DNA from: Bacteroidota bacterium
Lineage (GTDB): Bacteria; Bacteroidota; Bacteroidia; Bacteroidales; Paludibacteraceae
DNA length: 64,000 bases
Direction: 5' to 3'
Assembly: GCA_017860345.1 (NCBI GenBank)
Contig: JAFNAV010000002.1
Span: forward strand, 27,253 to 91,252
The notes beneath the pieces were generated by a model. The model saw nothing but the letters and a program-made list of their open reading frames with translations, was not told the DNA's origin and did not search any database. Below, in pieces: positions 21,903 through 32,495 of this stretch (position 1 is its first letter; each line of letters starts with the position of its first letter). The position numbers and the translations under genes are program-made.

Positions 21903-22002
21903 AATATTTTTTCTGTTTTATATAAAAAGACAACAAAGAACGCTAAATGTACTCTTTACAAAACAAGAATCTATATCATTTTTTTTTGAATAAGCGCAAA
22001 AG

Positions 22003-24213
22003 CTATAATCTGAACTGAAGTTCGTCCATCATAAGCGTCAACTCATCTTCATCCAGCCCGTTGGCTATCAAATAAGGCATATCCTGCAACATATTCAGGC
22101 GAAATTGTTCAAAGTTATCATTATTCAATTTAATAGATCTCAGATATAAATCAGCCGCCAATGAATTTTTCCTCATACACCAGGCTATATGTCCGGCATT
22201 AAAAAAGTCGTGCTCCATGGGGGCATCTTCAAGTACCTTTTGCGAATAATAGTCGGCCTGAGCCATATTGTTGGATACAAAGGCACACCAGCTTATAGCA
22301 CGCCATATTTTGATATTCGGGTCATTGCCATTGTCGAGCTGAAAATAAAGATTCAATGCCTCTTTAAACCGCTTGAGCTGAACCAGACACTTTCCGGTTT
22401 GCAGCTGTATGTTTTGCTGACCCGGTTTTAAAAAATCTAAATGCTGGTAATATTCCAGCGCTTTAGCATAATTACCGGAGAGTTTGTAACATAAGGCAAT
22501 TTTTCGTAAAGTCCACAAATCGTCGGGCTGTATAATATCGGCCTTAAGGTAAGCATCCAAAGCTTTATCCAGCTGCGATGTTTGCTGGTACGAGTAGCCC
22601 AGCTTCTGATACAAAGATGCAGTAGGACTATGCTCAGCAATCAGCTCTTCGTACAAACTGATTGCCTGCTTGTAATGGCTTTTCAAAAAATAATATTCGG
22701 CAATATCCGACTTCAAGTCACTACTATCTGCCAGAATATCAAACAGAAAAGACCCATGCATTGTCAATGCCGTATTAAACATATCGGCAAACGCATTGTG
22801 CTGAGGATAAAGCCTGAAAAAGCGGAATAAATCCTGAATATATTGTTTGGAAATATTTTTTGAGGCAAGGTCAGGCGTTAAAACAGCTTCGTCTCTGGCC
22901 ATTTCTTCAAGCTGTTCGGTTTCCATCCTAAAGGACTGTTTTAAATTGCTGCGCTGCATTTCGGGCATTTGTAAAATACTCAGGCAGAACGAATATTTAT
23001 CAGAATTGCACATGGCATTATTGCCGACAAATGCTGAGAGTACTGACTTTTCGTCAGATTCAAACAGCTCGTTCACCACTGTAGCCTGCGTATCAAAAGG
23101 TAAAAACCAGTTCGATATTTCGTTGAAAAAAGGAAAATTCTTCAACAACGAAAAAGTACTCATATACACATCAGCTCCTTCCATTTGCAGTTCGCTCAGC
23201 TCCCTCAATTTGTCGGACACACCGCTTTTTTCCAGAATATCCTGCCACTCAGGGTTTTCCTCCTCCCACTCGTCCGATTTAAGCATATTTTCAGCGTCCA
23301 GCTTATCCTTAAGCAATGGGCTTATTTTCATTACTTCGGGCAATATTTCCTCCCTGAGCTTTTTGGTAATCTTATCGGTTTCTACCGTAGCAATTATCTG
23401 AATCAGTATATTGCGGAAGTTTTCGAGCGTATGAGTATCGTCAGCCAAAAGCACTAATCGGTTTCGCACAGCAGGAAAATACATCAAAAACTTATCATAC
23501 CGGGCTAATACAAAACATAAGCCTACCAAAGCTCGCTGCTTCACTATCTGGTTTTCGTGCACACAAGTGTCCAATAGCAGCATCAGCTTTTCTTCATCAA
23601 ACGAGCGCCACAAATTAAGCGTCAGCGCCGATACAACCAATGTTTTTTCAATCCAGCCTTCATAGTTTTTATCCATGATTTGCCGGAACAATTCCTTTTC
23701 TTTGTTTTCAAAACGTGCTGTAAGCCAAAATATTGCAAAAACATCGGGCAGCAGTTGTTCAAAATTGCGCCTGAGTCTTTTAATTTCCGAACTATTATCG
23801 TTCAGCGTATTATTGGCTGTAATAAGTTTGCTTTGGTTATAAAAATATTGGAGGGCATCAAAAAGGTCGGGATACGACGAGAATCTCAGTCGATATGGAA
23901 AGTAACGTTTTTGTTGATACTCATAATAATCTGAATTTCGGAAACTTAGCTCTTCACGCAATTCACAGGCGAGAACAAACATTTTGGCCACCAACCGATT
24001 ATATACGGTTTTTCTTTCAGGGTCGGTCACGCCATCGATGTAGTAATTCAACATCAATCGATAGTTTTGCTTCAATTCTTCACAGCGATCGATGTAAAAA
24101 CCTATCTGTAACTCGTTTACAAGTACAGACAATGAATCAAAACCTTTCTTCATATTTCCTGCCGAGAGGTTTTCAAGTATTTCGCTGTAAGCTTTTTGGT
24201 AATTAGCTGCCAT
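22003..24213 (-). CDS. large tetratricopeptide-repeat protein
   Basis: C-terminal TPR units (LYQKLGYSYQQTSQLDKALDAYLKADIIQPDD...). Confidence 0.8.
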   Translation of the reverse strand: MAANYQKAYSEILENLSAGNMKKGFDSLSVLVNELQIGFYIDRCEELKQNYRLMLNYYIDGVTDPERKTVYNRLVAKMFVLACELREELSFRNSDYYEYQQKRYFPYRLRFSSYPDLFDALQYFYNQSKLITANNTLNDNSSEIKRLRRNFEQLLPDVFAIFWLTARFENKEKELFRQIMDKNYEGWIEKTLVVSALTLNLWRSFDEEKLMLLLDTCVHENQIVKQRALVGLCFVLARYDKFLMYFPAVRNRLVLLADDTHTLENFRNILIQIIATVETDKITKKLREEILPEVMKISPLLKDKLDAENMLKSDEWEEENPEWQDILEKSGVSDKLRELSELQMEGADVYMSTFSLLKNFPFFNEISNWFLPFDTQATVVNELFESDEKSVLSAFVGNNAMCNSDKYSFCLSILQMPEMQRSNLKQSFRMETEQLEEMARDEAVLTPDLASKNISKQYIQDLFRFFRLYPQHNAFADMFNTALTMHGSFLFDILADSSDLKSDIAEYYFLKSHYKQAISLYEELIAEHSPTASLYQKLGYSYQQTSQLDKALDAYLKADIIQPDDLWTLRKIALCYKLSGNYAKALEYYQHLDFLKPGQQNIQLQTGKCLVQLKRFKEALNLYFQLDNGNDPNIKIWRAISWCAFVSNNMAQADYYSQKVLEDAPMEHDFFNAGHIAWCMRKNSLAADLYLRSIKLNNDNFEQFRLNMLQDMPYLIANGLDEDELTLMMDELQFRL

Positions 24214-24347
24214 TTAGCGGATTTAGTTTTTTTTATGAACAGGTAAATATATAAATAATTTTTTATGGTTTAAGACAAAAAAAACCAACATATATTTTTA
24301 TCACCAAAATTCATGCAAAAAAAACCGAAAAGCATATTATGTCAGTA

Positions 24348-25049
24348 TCAGCCCATTTTGCTGATTTTTCGGAGGTGATCCTCGTCAATAATTTTGAGCT
24401 TGCGCCCATCCATTGCTATAAGGTGCTCACTTACAAAGTTTGAGAGGGTACGAATGGCATTTGAGGTAGTCATGTTTGACAAATTGGCTAAGTCCTCGCG
24501 CGACAGGTAGATATTGATGGTAGCACCATCCTCTTCTACTCCATAATTCTTTTTTAGAAGCAGTAGAGCTTCGGCCAACCTTCCGCGGATATGCTTCTGG
24601 GTAAGATTTACAGTACGGGCATCAGAAGCGCCAAGGTCGGTAGCTATTTCTTCGAGAAAACGGTAACAAAATGCATTGTTGTTTTTCAGTATTGAGATAA
24701 AAATCTCGCTCTTAATCATGTATACTACCGACGATTCAAAAGCCGAGACATTGGTATTGTAGGGTTCGCTGGCAATAATAGCTCTATAGCCAAAATGCTC
24801 TCCCGGCTTTAACATACGAATTATCTGAGTACGACTACCCACACCTTCTTTATATACTTTCACTTTGCCTGCTGCCAATATCATCATATGAGTTGGCGTA
24901 TCACCCTCACAGTGAATCAATTCGTTTTTATTATAAAAATGTACAGTATGATTGTTTTTTACGAATTGCCTTTCATCGGGAGTCAAAACGTCCCATACCG
25001 TTAACACATCTTCAATGGGCTTAATATCTGAAGCCAGTTTTTTAGCCAT
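24348..25049 (-). CDS. Crp/Fnr-family transcriptional regulator
   Basis: cNMP-binding-like domain and HTH (YLSREDLANLSNMTTSNAIRTLSNF); likely start MAKKLASD inside ORF 24348-25094. Confidence 0.9.
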   Translation of the reverse strand: MAKKLASDIKPIEDVLTVWDVLTPDERQFVKNNHTVHFYNKNELIHCEGDTPTHMMILAAGKVKVYKEGVGSRTQIIRMLKPGEHFGYRAIIASEPYNTNVSAFESSVVYMIKSEIFISILKNNNAFCYRFLEEIATDLGASDARTVNLTQKHIRGRLAEALLLLKKNYGVEEDGATINIYLSREDLANLSNMTTSNAIRTLSNFVSEHLIAMDGRKLKIIDEDHLRKISKMG

Positions 25050-25398
25050 AGTATTTTCTCTCGAAATATGTTTGACAACAATGTTATAAAGCACAAATTT
25101 AGTAATTTTTTGTTATATAGCACATAATACGTTGTAAATACATACAAAAAAGTAATAAATAATAAGGTTTAATTTATCCTAACTCATTTTTATTGAATTT
25201 TAATGCACGTTATTAGCATTTTAAATGAGTTTAAGGGAATAATTCAGAATTCGTTTTTTGACAAAAATTATTTATTTTTTCAATAATTCATCTGTCAAAG
25301 TTATCTCCATTAACAAAAATCATCAAAATACACAACAATGTTTTAATTTTTAATCAGAGACTTGTATCTTTGTAGAATAAAAAATATCTGAAAAAAAT

Positions 25399-25941
25399 AT
25401 GGCTTTAATTAAAGAAGTGAGAGGTTTTGTGCCTCAGTTCGGCAACAATTGTTATCTGGCCGAAAATGCCACCATTGTAGGCGATGTTACGATGGGAGAA
25501 GGATGTAGCGTTTGGTTTAATGCTGTACTTCGTGGCGATGTAAATTCAATCCGCATTGGTAATCATGTAAATATTCAGGATGGCTCGGTACTTCATACTT
25601 TATACCAAAAATCCACTGTAGAGATAGGCGATTATGTTTCTATAGGACACAACGTTACTGTACATGGCGCTAAAATAGACGATTATGCACTTATTGGTAT
25701 GGGGGCCATCCTGCTCGACTATGCCGAGGTGGGCGAAGGAGCAATAGTGGCTGCGGGCGCTTTGGTGCTGAGTAACACCAAAATACCTCCCTACACCCTT
25801 TGGGCAGGCGTACCTGCCAAATATGTGAAAGATGTAGAGCCCGAAAAAACCAACGAAATGAACCGGAAGATTGCGCACAACTATGCTATGTATGCCGGTT
25901 GGTACAAAGAAGAAAATAAGAAAATTATCGAAAAACAATAA
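25399..25941 (+). CDS. gamma-carbonic anhydrase family protein (hexapeptide repeat)
   Basis: left-handed beta-helix repeats, NIQDGSVLHTLY, IGHNVTVHGAKI. Confidence 0.92.
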   Translation: MALIKEVRGFVPQFGNNCYLAENATIVGDVTMGEGCSVWFNAVLRGDVNSIRIGNHVNIQDGSVLHTLYQKSTVEIGDYVSIGHNVTVHGAKIDDYALIGMGAILLDYAEVGEGAIVAAGALVLSNTKIPPYTLWAGVPAKYVKDVEPEKTNEMNRKIAHNYAMYAGWYKEENKKIIEKQ

Positions 25942-25994
25942 TTTATATTTGTATATCGAGATTATTTATTATTTTTGCAAAAAATAAAAAATAT

Positions 25995-27479
25995 ATGATA
26001 ATAACTGACCTGATCAAACACGAATGGCAGAAGGGGCTCAGGGCTCAGGGTTTTTACCGAAACCTGGCAGTAAATCTCCTTTTAGGCTTTTTTGCTCTTT
26101 ATATTGCAGCAGTATTGTTGTTTCTGGGTTTCTCGCTCGACAACATTCTGGAGTCGGCCGACAATACCCGGAATCCATTTCAACTGTTTAGCGGTGGACT
26201 TTTGTATATTTTCCTGGGTGGGCTCTCGTTCAGATTTTTTATGCAACAGTTGAACACCATCAACCTGCCTCCTTATCAGGTATTGCCTGTAAAAAGAAGC
26301 ATGTTAGTCAACTTCCTGCTTATCAAGCCTCTTTTCAGTCCTATCAATTATTTTCAGCTCCTGATAACCGTTCCTTTTGCCGTTCAATCGGTTTCGAAAT
26401 ATTACAATGGTGCAGTTGCTTTCCGTTTTGTATTATTATCGGTTTTGCTGGTATGGTTCAATTCACTTATGGCGTCGTTTCTCAAACGTCGTTTCGGGTC
26501 GGGTTTTGTGAGCTTTATTCTGGTAGTACTTGTTTTAGGCCTTATTGCCTCCTTGGAATATTTCAATGTACTTTCGTTTTTCGACATTTCCATGAAACTG
26601 TTCCAATCTTTAATTCTTAACCCACTGGGATTATTTATCCCGATGGCGGCTGTAGTTGGCGCATATCTGCTTAACCGCATGTTCTTTTCGCAAAACTATT
26701 ATGCCGAAAAATTCAACTCAAAAATCAAAGCGCAGAAAAACGTTAATGCCAATTTTTCTTTCCTGAACAAATTTGGTGTTATCGGAGAAATTATATCGCT
26801 CGAAATAAAACTGATACTCAGACACAAAAGAACAAAAAGCATTTTATACATGTCGGCGTTCTTTTTGCTCTATGGTTTATTATTTTACACCAGAGATGAA
26901 TACCAAAGTAGCGGAGGCTTGTTGTTTTTTGTAGCCATGTTTATAACCGGGCTGTTAATGCTGATGTTTGGACAATGGGTTATAAGCTGGGATAGCAATC
27001 ATTTCGACAGCCTGATGACCAAAAACATACCGATTCAGACCTACCTGAAAGCAAACTATTATTTGCTTATTGCCTTTAATGTTATATGCTTTGTGCTTAC
27101 TACTCCTTATTTCTTCTTTGGTATGAAAATCGTGTATATGCACCTGGCTGCATTCGTATTCAACTCCGGGGTCAATGTTTATTTATTGCTGTTTCTGACT
27201 ACCTACAACACCAAACGGATAGACCTGACCAAGTCATCGGCAATGAATTATCAGGGAACTACATTTAAAAGTTTTCTGATTGTTTTCCCAATTATGTTTG
27301 TACCTATGATTTTAGTAGGTATTATCTCAGCGCTTTTTTCGCTCACTGTTGCTCTTTGGGCACTCACAGTTCTGGGGTTGGCAGGTATGGTAATGCACAA
27401 ACAGCTTATCGGCCTTTGTGTAAGTCAGTTTAATCGTCGTAAATATGCTCTGGCAGAGGGTTTCAGACAAAGTGAATAA
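25995..27479 (+). CDS. DUF5687-like ABC transporter permease
   Basis: multiple TM helices; precedes ABC ATPase. Confidence 0.75.
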   Translation: MIITDLIKHEWQKGLRAQGFYRNLAVNLLLGFFALYIAAVLLFLGFSLDNILESADNTRNPFQLFSGGLLYIFLGGLSFRFFMQQLNTINLPPYQVLPVKRSMLVNFLLIKPLFSPINYFQLLITVPFAVQSVSKYYNGAVAFRFVLLSVLLVWFNSLMASFLKRRFGSGFVSFILVVLVLGLIASLEYFNVLSFFDISMKLFQSLILNPLGLFIPMAAVVGAYLLNRMFFSQNYYAEKFNSKIKAQKNVNANFSFLNKFGVIGEIISLEIKLILRHKRTKSILYMSAFFLLYGLLFYTRDEYQSSGGLLFFVAMFITGLLMLMFGQWVISWDSNHFDSLMTKNIPIQTYLKANYYLLIAFNVICFVLTTPYFFFGMKIVYMHLAAFVFNSGVNVYLLLFLTTYNTKRIDLTKSSAMNYQGTTFKSFLIVFPIMFVPMILVGIISALFSLTVALWALTVLGLAGMVMHKQLIGLCVSQFNRRKYALAEGFRQSE

Positions 27480-27505
27480 AAAATACAACAAAATAACAGT
27501 CAAAA

Positions 27506-28201
27506 ATGATACAGGTAACGCATTTACAGAAAGTATATAACGGGGTAACCGTTCTCAATATCCCGGCTCTGACCATCAATCAGGGTGAAAGTTTCGGACT
27601 GGTAGGCAACAATGGCGCTGGTAAAACGACGTTCTTCAGGCTCATTCTTGACCTGATAGAGGCATCGGCTGGCGAAGTAACCGTGGATAACGCCCGGGTT
27701 ATGCGCAATGATGAGTGGAAAAATAAAGTCGGTTCTTTTTTGGACGAAGGTTTTTTGATCGATTTTCTAACTCCCGAAGAATATTTTGCGTTCGTTGGGA
27801 AATTGTACGGAAAATCCGAAGGTGACATTGCTTTATTCCTTGAATCGGTAAAAGATTTTTTCAATGGCGAGATTACCGGCACTAAAAAGCTTATCCGGGA
27901 TTTCTCAAAAGGCAACCAGAAGAAAATTGGTATTGCAGCAGCCTTGCTGGGCGAGCCCAAAATACTAATTCTGGATGAGCCATTCACAGCGCTGGATCCA
28001 TCGTCGCAGATACGCCTAAAACGCTTGTTGAACGAATTGCAAACACGCCATAACATGACCATGCTGATTTCGAGTCACGACCTGAACCACGTTACCGAAG
28101 TTTGCAAACGAATTGTGATTCTGGAAAAGGGTATAGTGGTAAAAGACCTGCAAACCCGCGAGGACACTCTCAAAGAACTGGAAGACTATTTTGCAGTATA
28201 A
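27506..28201 (+). CDS. ABC transporter ATP-binding protein
   Basis: Walker A GNNGAGKTT, FSKGNQKKIGIA signature, ILILDEPF Walker B. Confidence 0.95.
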   Translation: MIQVTHLQKVYNGVTVLNIPALTINQGESFGLVGNNGAGKTTFFRLILDLIEASAGEVTVDNARVMRNDEWKNKVGSFLDEGFLIDFLTPEEYFAFVGKLYGKSEGDIALFLESVKDFFNGEITGTKKLIRDFSKGNQKKIGIAAALLGEPKILILDEPFTALDPSSQIRLKRLLNELQTRHNMTMLISSHDLNHVTEVCKRIVILEKGIVVKDLQTREDTLKELEDYFAV

Positions 28202-28360
28202 TATTGAAGCGTAAGGCTATACTTTTTTTGCAGGAATAACGATGATTGATGCTACCCTTCATTAATACGAACAAAGGTCAGAAGAAAGCATTCAGGATGA
28301 CAAAGATGCTGATTAAAGTGTTTTCGCCGATGCTGTAAGAATGGAGAAAATCATAAAAAA

Positions 28361-28395
28361 ATTAACCCCTCTTTGAAATTCAAAGAGGGGTTAAT
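28361..28395. terminator. bidirectional intrinsic terminator between convergent genes
   Basis: attaacccctctttgaa/ttcaaagaggggttaat flanked by A-run and T-run. Confidence 0.9.
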
Positions 28396-28442
28396 TTTTT
28401 TATATAATTTCTTATATTACATCAATTCTATAGAACAACACA

Positions 28443-29825
28443 TCAGAATTTACTATAAACCACATCTATTTTCATAGGCTTGGTTTTGTGCTTACCAGAA
28501 TTTATTTTGGTAGCACTCATCAGGTTCTGTGGTTTTACCTCAATAACACTACTACTTCCATTATATTGCAGCGTTACAGGCATCAAAATAAAGTTCATTG
28601 TTTCCGGCAAATCATTTACATCCTTATTTCTGATTTCATTGATAATCAGTCCAGCCAAATCGAATGAATAATAATAATTTACCTCCTCAGTATCTTCATC
28701 GGTTTCCGACGAGTACGAAGTAAGAATAGCGCAGGTATCCGACGGAAGTTCGTGTTTTTGGAAAAATCTGTTATAAGCCGATTCTTTTACCAGCAACATA
28801 CGCGAAGTAATTGGCTGCGCCAAATCATCTTCGTTCAGTTCATTTACATCTACTCTGAGTTTAGCCCGGTTTAGAAGCAAAATTTTATCATTTACCTTCA
28901 ACTGCATACCCAATTTACGGAGCGGAACTGATACTTTTGTGTAAATATTAGTCGGACTCGACAAATATGTTACCTGATCATCGGCATTATAGGTAGCTTT
29001 CAGCGATTCTCTATCAGGATGCTGAAAACGGTTTACCTGACGCACTTCGGAATTGGCCGGATAAGGCACATATGAATTAACATATGCGGTAGAATCCTGT
29101 CCTTTAATATCTTTAGTGATGTAGCTGTAATGAAAATAATACTTAATAGCTAATCCTCTGAGATATAGCATACTGGCCGTACCAAAATTGGTAGTTACGT
29201 AGATACCATTAAAGAAGCTCTGAAACTCTGACTGGTTCGATTGCGTATAACGTTTGGACAGTACAGAAGAGAAATTCTGAACAAACGAATCGGTTAGCTT
29301 AATTTCAATAGCAGTAGTGTCAGGCCTGATAATCACAGCATCCTTTGCTGAAAACGATTTTTTTCCTATACGCTCAGTTCTGTCGGTGTACAAACTCACA
29401 TCTATATCCGACCGGTAAGCATTAGTATAATTAAATGTCAGCCCCTTGTTCATCTTATATACATTCACTTCCATAGGCGAATACTGATGACCAAACCAGT
29501 TATAGTAATACATGACTAACTTGGCCGAATCGGCCTGTGCACCTGCGGGATAGCTGAAATCGAGAGGAGGTTGTACCTGAGCCAGAATGTCGGCATACGT
29601 TGTTCCGTAGAACGGATCTACAAAAGTTCCGAGCAGAAATGAGTCGGGCCTTGAATACATAAATTCGGGAAAATAGTTTTCAGTTTCGAGATACACAGTG
29701 GCAGTGTCGACTGAAATTTTATCACCCTCAGGTTGTATTTGCGATCCTGTATCAGTGATACCATCGGTACAGGAAAAAGTGAGCAACATTAAAATTGCAA
29801 AAAGAAGATATGAATACGATTTCAT
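28443..29825 (-). CDS. DUF4270-family lipoprotein
   Basis: lipobox LLTFSC; DUF4270-like (YFPEFMYSRPDSFLLGTFVDPFYGTTYADILAQ). Confidence 0.82.
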   Translation of the reverse strand: MKSYSYLLFAILMLLTFSCTDGITDTGSQIQPEGDKISVDTATVYLETENYFPEFMYSRPDSFLLGTFVDPFYGTTYADILAQVQPPLDFSYPAGAQADSAKLVMYYYNWFGHQYSPMEVNVYKMNKGLTFNYTNAYRSDIDVSLYTDRTERIGKKSFSAKDAVIIRPDTTAIEIKLTDSFVQNFSSVLSKRYTQSNQSEFQSFFNGIYVTTNFGTASMLYLRGLAIKYYFHYSYITKDIKGQDSTAYVNSYVPYPANSEVRQVNRFQHPDRESLKATYNADDQVTYLSSPTNIYTKVSVPLRKLGMQLKVNDKILLLNRAKLRVDVNELNEDDLAQPITSRMLLVKESAYNRFFQKHELPSDTCAILTSYSSETDEDTEEVNYYYSFDLAGLIINEIRNKDVNDLPETMNFILMPVTLQYNGSSSVIEVKPQNLMSATKINSGKHKTKPMKIDVVYSKF

Positions 29826-29885
29826 GCAAAATGAAATAAATTATAAAAAATTTGAGTGAATCTCTCAGAAAATTATGCTAATAAT

Positions 29886-30698
29886 TTAGATAAGGCTATC
29901 ATAAAATCTGACATATTCATCGGCGTAATCTTCTTCATTCACGTATGGCAGGAATTTTATTTCTTTTTCTTTTACGTAGTCAACTACCTTGTCGTTAACA
30001 ACCGGACTCGATTGGATTACTCCATCCGAAAAATCAATTGCTAATTTAGATAATGCCACATAATCAATTTCCTTATCTTTAATGGGCTGAATGTGTTTTT
30101 CTTCAATGCCTTCGAGCAATAACTGTTTGGCAAACAGCTCACGAAATGGCTTTTTAAATTCATCGTTAAAAACCGAATATACAACTTTCGAGTTTTTAAA
30201 AAACGGATCCTGATTGTAAGCTTTCTTAATATACAACGGAGCCAAAGCAGTCATCCAACCCTGACAATGAATAACATCAGGTGTCCAACGCAGCTTTTTC
30301 ACGGTTTCCATTACTCCGCGTATAAAAAAAATCGTACGTTCATCGTTGTCGGTATAATCTTCTCCGTTTTCGTCGGCTACAGTATTTTTTCTGTGAAAGT
30401 AATCATCATTATCAATAAAATACACCTGCAAACGGGCTGATTGTATCGAAGCAACTTTGATAATCAGCGGATGGTCAGTGTCATCAATAATAAGATTCAT
30501 TCCCGACAAACGTATTACCTCATGTAATTGATTTCGTCGTTCATTTATTGCACCAAACTTGGGCATAAACGTGCGGGTCTCACGACCCCTATCCTGTACT
30601 GCCTGAGGTAAATAACGCCCCATATTAGCCAACTCTGACTCAGGTAAATAAGGAAAAATTTCTTGCGAAATGTAAAGGACTTTGCTTACTTTTTTCAT
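29886..30698 (-). CDS. short GT5 glycogen/starch synthase N-terminal domain-like protein
   Basis: VLYISQEIFPYLPESELANMGRYLPQAVQDRGRETRTFMPKFG; likely start at MKKVSK inside ORF 29886-30773. Confidence 0.82.
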   Translation of the reverse strand: MKKVSKVLYISQEIFPYLPESELANMGRYLPQAVQDRGRETRTFMPKFGAINERRNQLHEVIRLSGMNLIIDDTDHPLIIKVASIQSARLQVYFIDNDDYFHRKNTVADENGEDYTDNDERTIFFIRGVMETVKKLRWTPDVIHCQGWMTALAPLYIKKAYNQDPFFKNSKVVYSVFNDEFKKPFRELFAKQLLLEGIEEKHIQPIKDKEIDYVALSKLAIDFSDGVIQSSPVVNDKVVDYVKEKEIKFLPYVNEEDYADEYVRFYDSLI

Positions 30699-31194
30699 GC
30701 TCTTGAGCTCCGAAGCTATGAGATAAATGTTTTCGGATTGCAAAGATATATAAAAAAAACCGGATATAAACAAGTGTTTAAGCTAAAATGTTAAGCCATG
30801 TTTTATCATTTAAACAAGATTTAATTGACCTCGAAGCTCATCACTATCATCCATTTTGCATAAAATCAATAGTTTAACAGGCTCTTTTATAACTTTTGAT
30901 TCGTCTGCGTTACCACATCCGGCTTTTCATTAACCAAACCTTTTAGCGTTTTTTATGGGGTATCTGTATCCAATTTATTTTTCGTTGACAATGTGTGAAT
31001 AAACAACTGTGATTCAAAACGTGTTTAATTATGTATAATGCTGATAATTTGTAGCATCATACAAATAAGTTTTTGTACTTTTGCAGCTGTTTTTTTCAAA
31101 ACAATCATTTTATTGTATAAAAATACACGGGCTGATTTCTTGAAAACACAAGAAATAAACCATATCGATTAAAAGTTTTATTTAATATCGTTAT

Positions 31195-32052
31195 TTGATG
31201 AAGATTATTTCAAATCCGGAAGAACTGCGTAGCGAAATAAGCAACATGCGGCTATCCGGTAAAACAATAGGCTTTGTGCCCACAATGGGAGCTTTGCACG
31301 ATGGACACAAGTCGCTGGTTGCAAAGTCGGTGGGCGAAAATGACTTTAATGTGGTAAGCATATTTGTGAATCCGACACAATTTAATAATGCTGAGGATTT
31401 AAAAAAATACCCGCGCACCCTGGAACGGGATGCCGAAATGCTTGAAAAAATTGGTTGCAATTTGATATTTGCACCGCAGCCGGACGACATTTACAGCAAA
31501 GACGAAATGAATCAGCGTTTTGAATTCGATTTCGGTGGACTGGACGAAGTAATGGAAGGAGCATTTCGGCCGGGACATTTTAACGGCGTAGTACAAATTG
31601 TCAGCAAACTTTTTAAGTTGGTAGAACCCGACAAAGCGTATTTCGGCGAAAAAGATTTCCAGCAATTAGCCATTATTCACCGCATGGTAAGAATAATGAA
31701 TATGAAAGTGGAAATTGTAGATTGTCCCATTGTACGGGAGCAAAGCGGACTGGCTATGAGCAGCCGGAACGAAAGGCTAACTGACGAACAACGGAAATAT
31801 GCTGCCGAAATATCGAAAGTTTTGTTTGAAAGTCGTAACTTTGCACCGGAATTAACTCCCGGTCAGGTGACTGATGAGGTAATTAGCAAAATCAATGCAA
31901 CAACCGGATTATGTGTAGAATACTACCAGATAGTAAATGACACAACCCTGTTGCCTGTCGAAACATGGAGCGAACCGGCAGTGGGATGTATCGCTGTTTT
32001 TTGTGGCGAGGTAAGACTGATTGACAACATCAGATACACTATGCCACGATAA
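31195..32052 (+). CDS. panC: pantoate--beta-alanine ligase
   Basis: IGFVPTMGALHDGHKSLV, VSIFVNPTQF, YFGEKDFQQL. Confidence 0.96.
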   Translation: MMKIISNPEELRSEISNMRLSGKTIGFVPTMGALHDGHKSLVAKSVGENDFNVVSIFVNPTQFNNAEDLKKYPRTLERDAEMLEKIGCNLIFAPQPDDIYSKDEMNQRFEFDFGGLDEVMEGAFRPGHFNGVVQIVSKLFKLVEPDKAYFGEKDFQQLAIIHRMVRIMNMKVEIVDCPIVREQSGLAMSSRNERLTDEQRKYAAEISKVLFESRNFAPELTPGQVTDEVISKINATTGLCVEYYQIVNDTTLLPVETWSEPAVGCIAVFCGEVRLIDNIRYTMPR

Positions 32053-32092
32053 TAATTATTTATTCATAAAAAAAATCAGACAATTTATATAA

Positions 32093-32443
32093 ATGTTAGT
32101 TCACGTTGTAAAATCAAAAATTCATCGCGTAACCGTTACCGAAGCCAATCTGAATTACATCGGTAGTATCACTATTGATACTGACCTGATGGATGCGGCT
32201 AATATTATTGCCAACGAAAAAGTAAGTATTGTCAATAATAATAATGGTGAAAGGTTCGAGACTTACGTTATTCCCGGCCAAAGAGGCTCAGGGGTAATCT
32301 GTCTGAATGGCGCTGCGGCACGCTTGGTACAACCGGGCGACATCGTAATTATTATGGCCTATGCCATGATGGATATGGAAGAAGCCCTCACTTTCAAGCC
32401 AGCTGTGGTTTTTCCTGACACCGCCACAAACAAACTGGTATAA
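32093..32443 (+). CDS. panD: aspartate 1-decarboxylase
   Basis: [23 protein letters not shown] with G-S cleavage site, [15 protein letters not shown]. Confidence 0.96.
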   Translation: MLVHVVKSKIHRVTVTEANLNYIGSITIDTDLMDAANIIANEKVSIVNNNNGERFETYVIPGQRGSGVICLNGAAARLVQPGDIVIIMAYAMMDMEEALTFKPAVVFPDTATNKLV

Positions 32444-32495
32444 CGCGCATAAAATGCATCTCAGGAATAACACGGTACTCATATTACTAAATTAA

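Noticed and set aside
28202-28360. Possible gene remnant between the ABC ATPase and its terminator
   Set aside because: No sustained ORF or recognisable motif; could be untranslated sequence.
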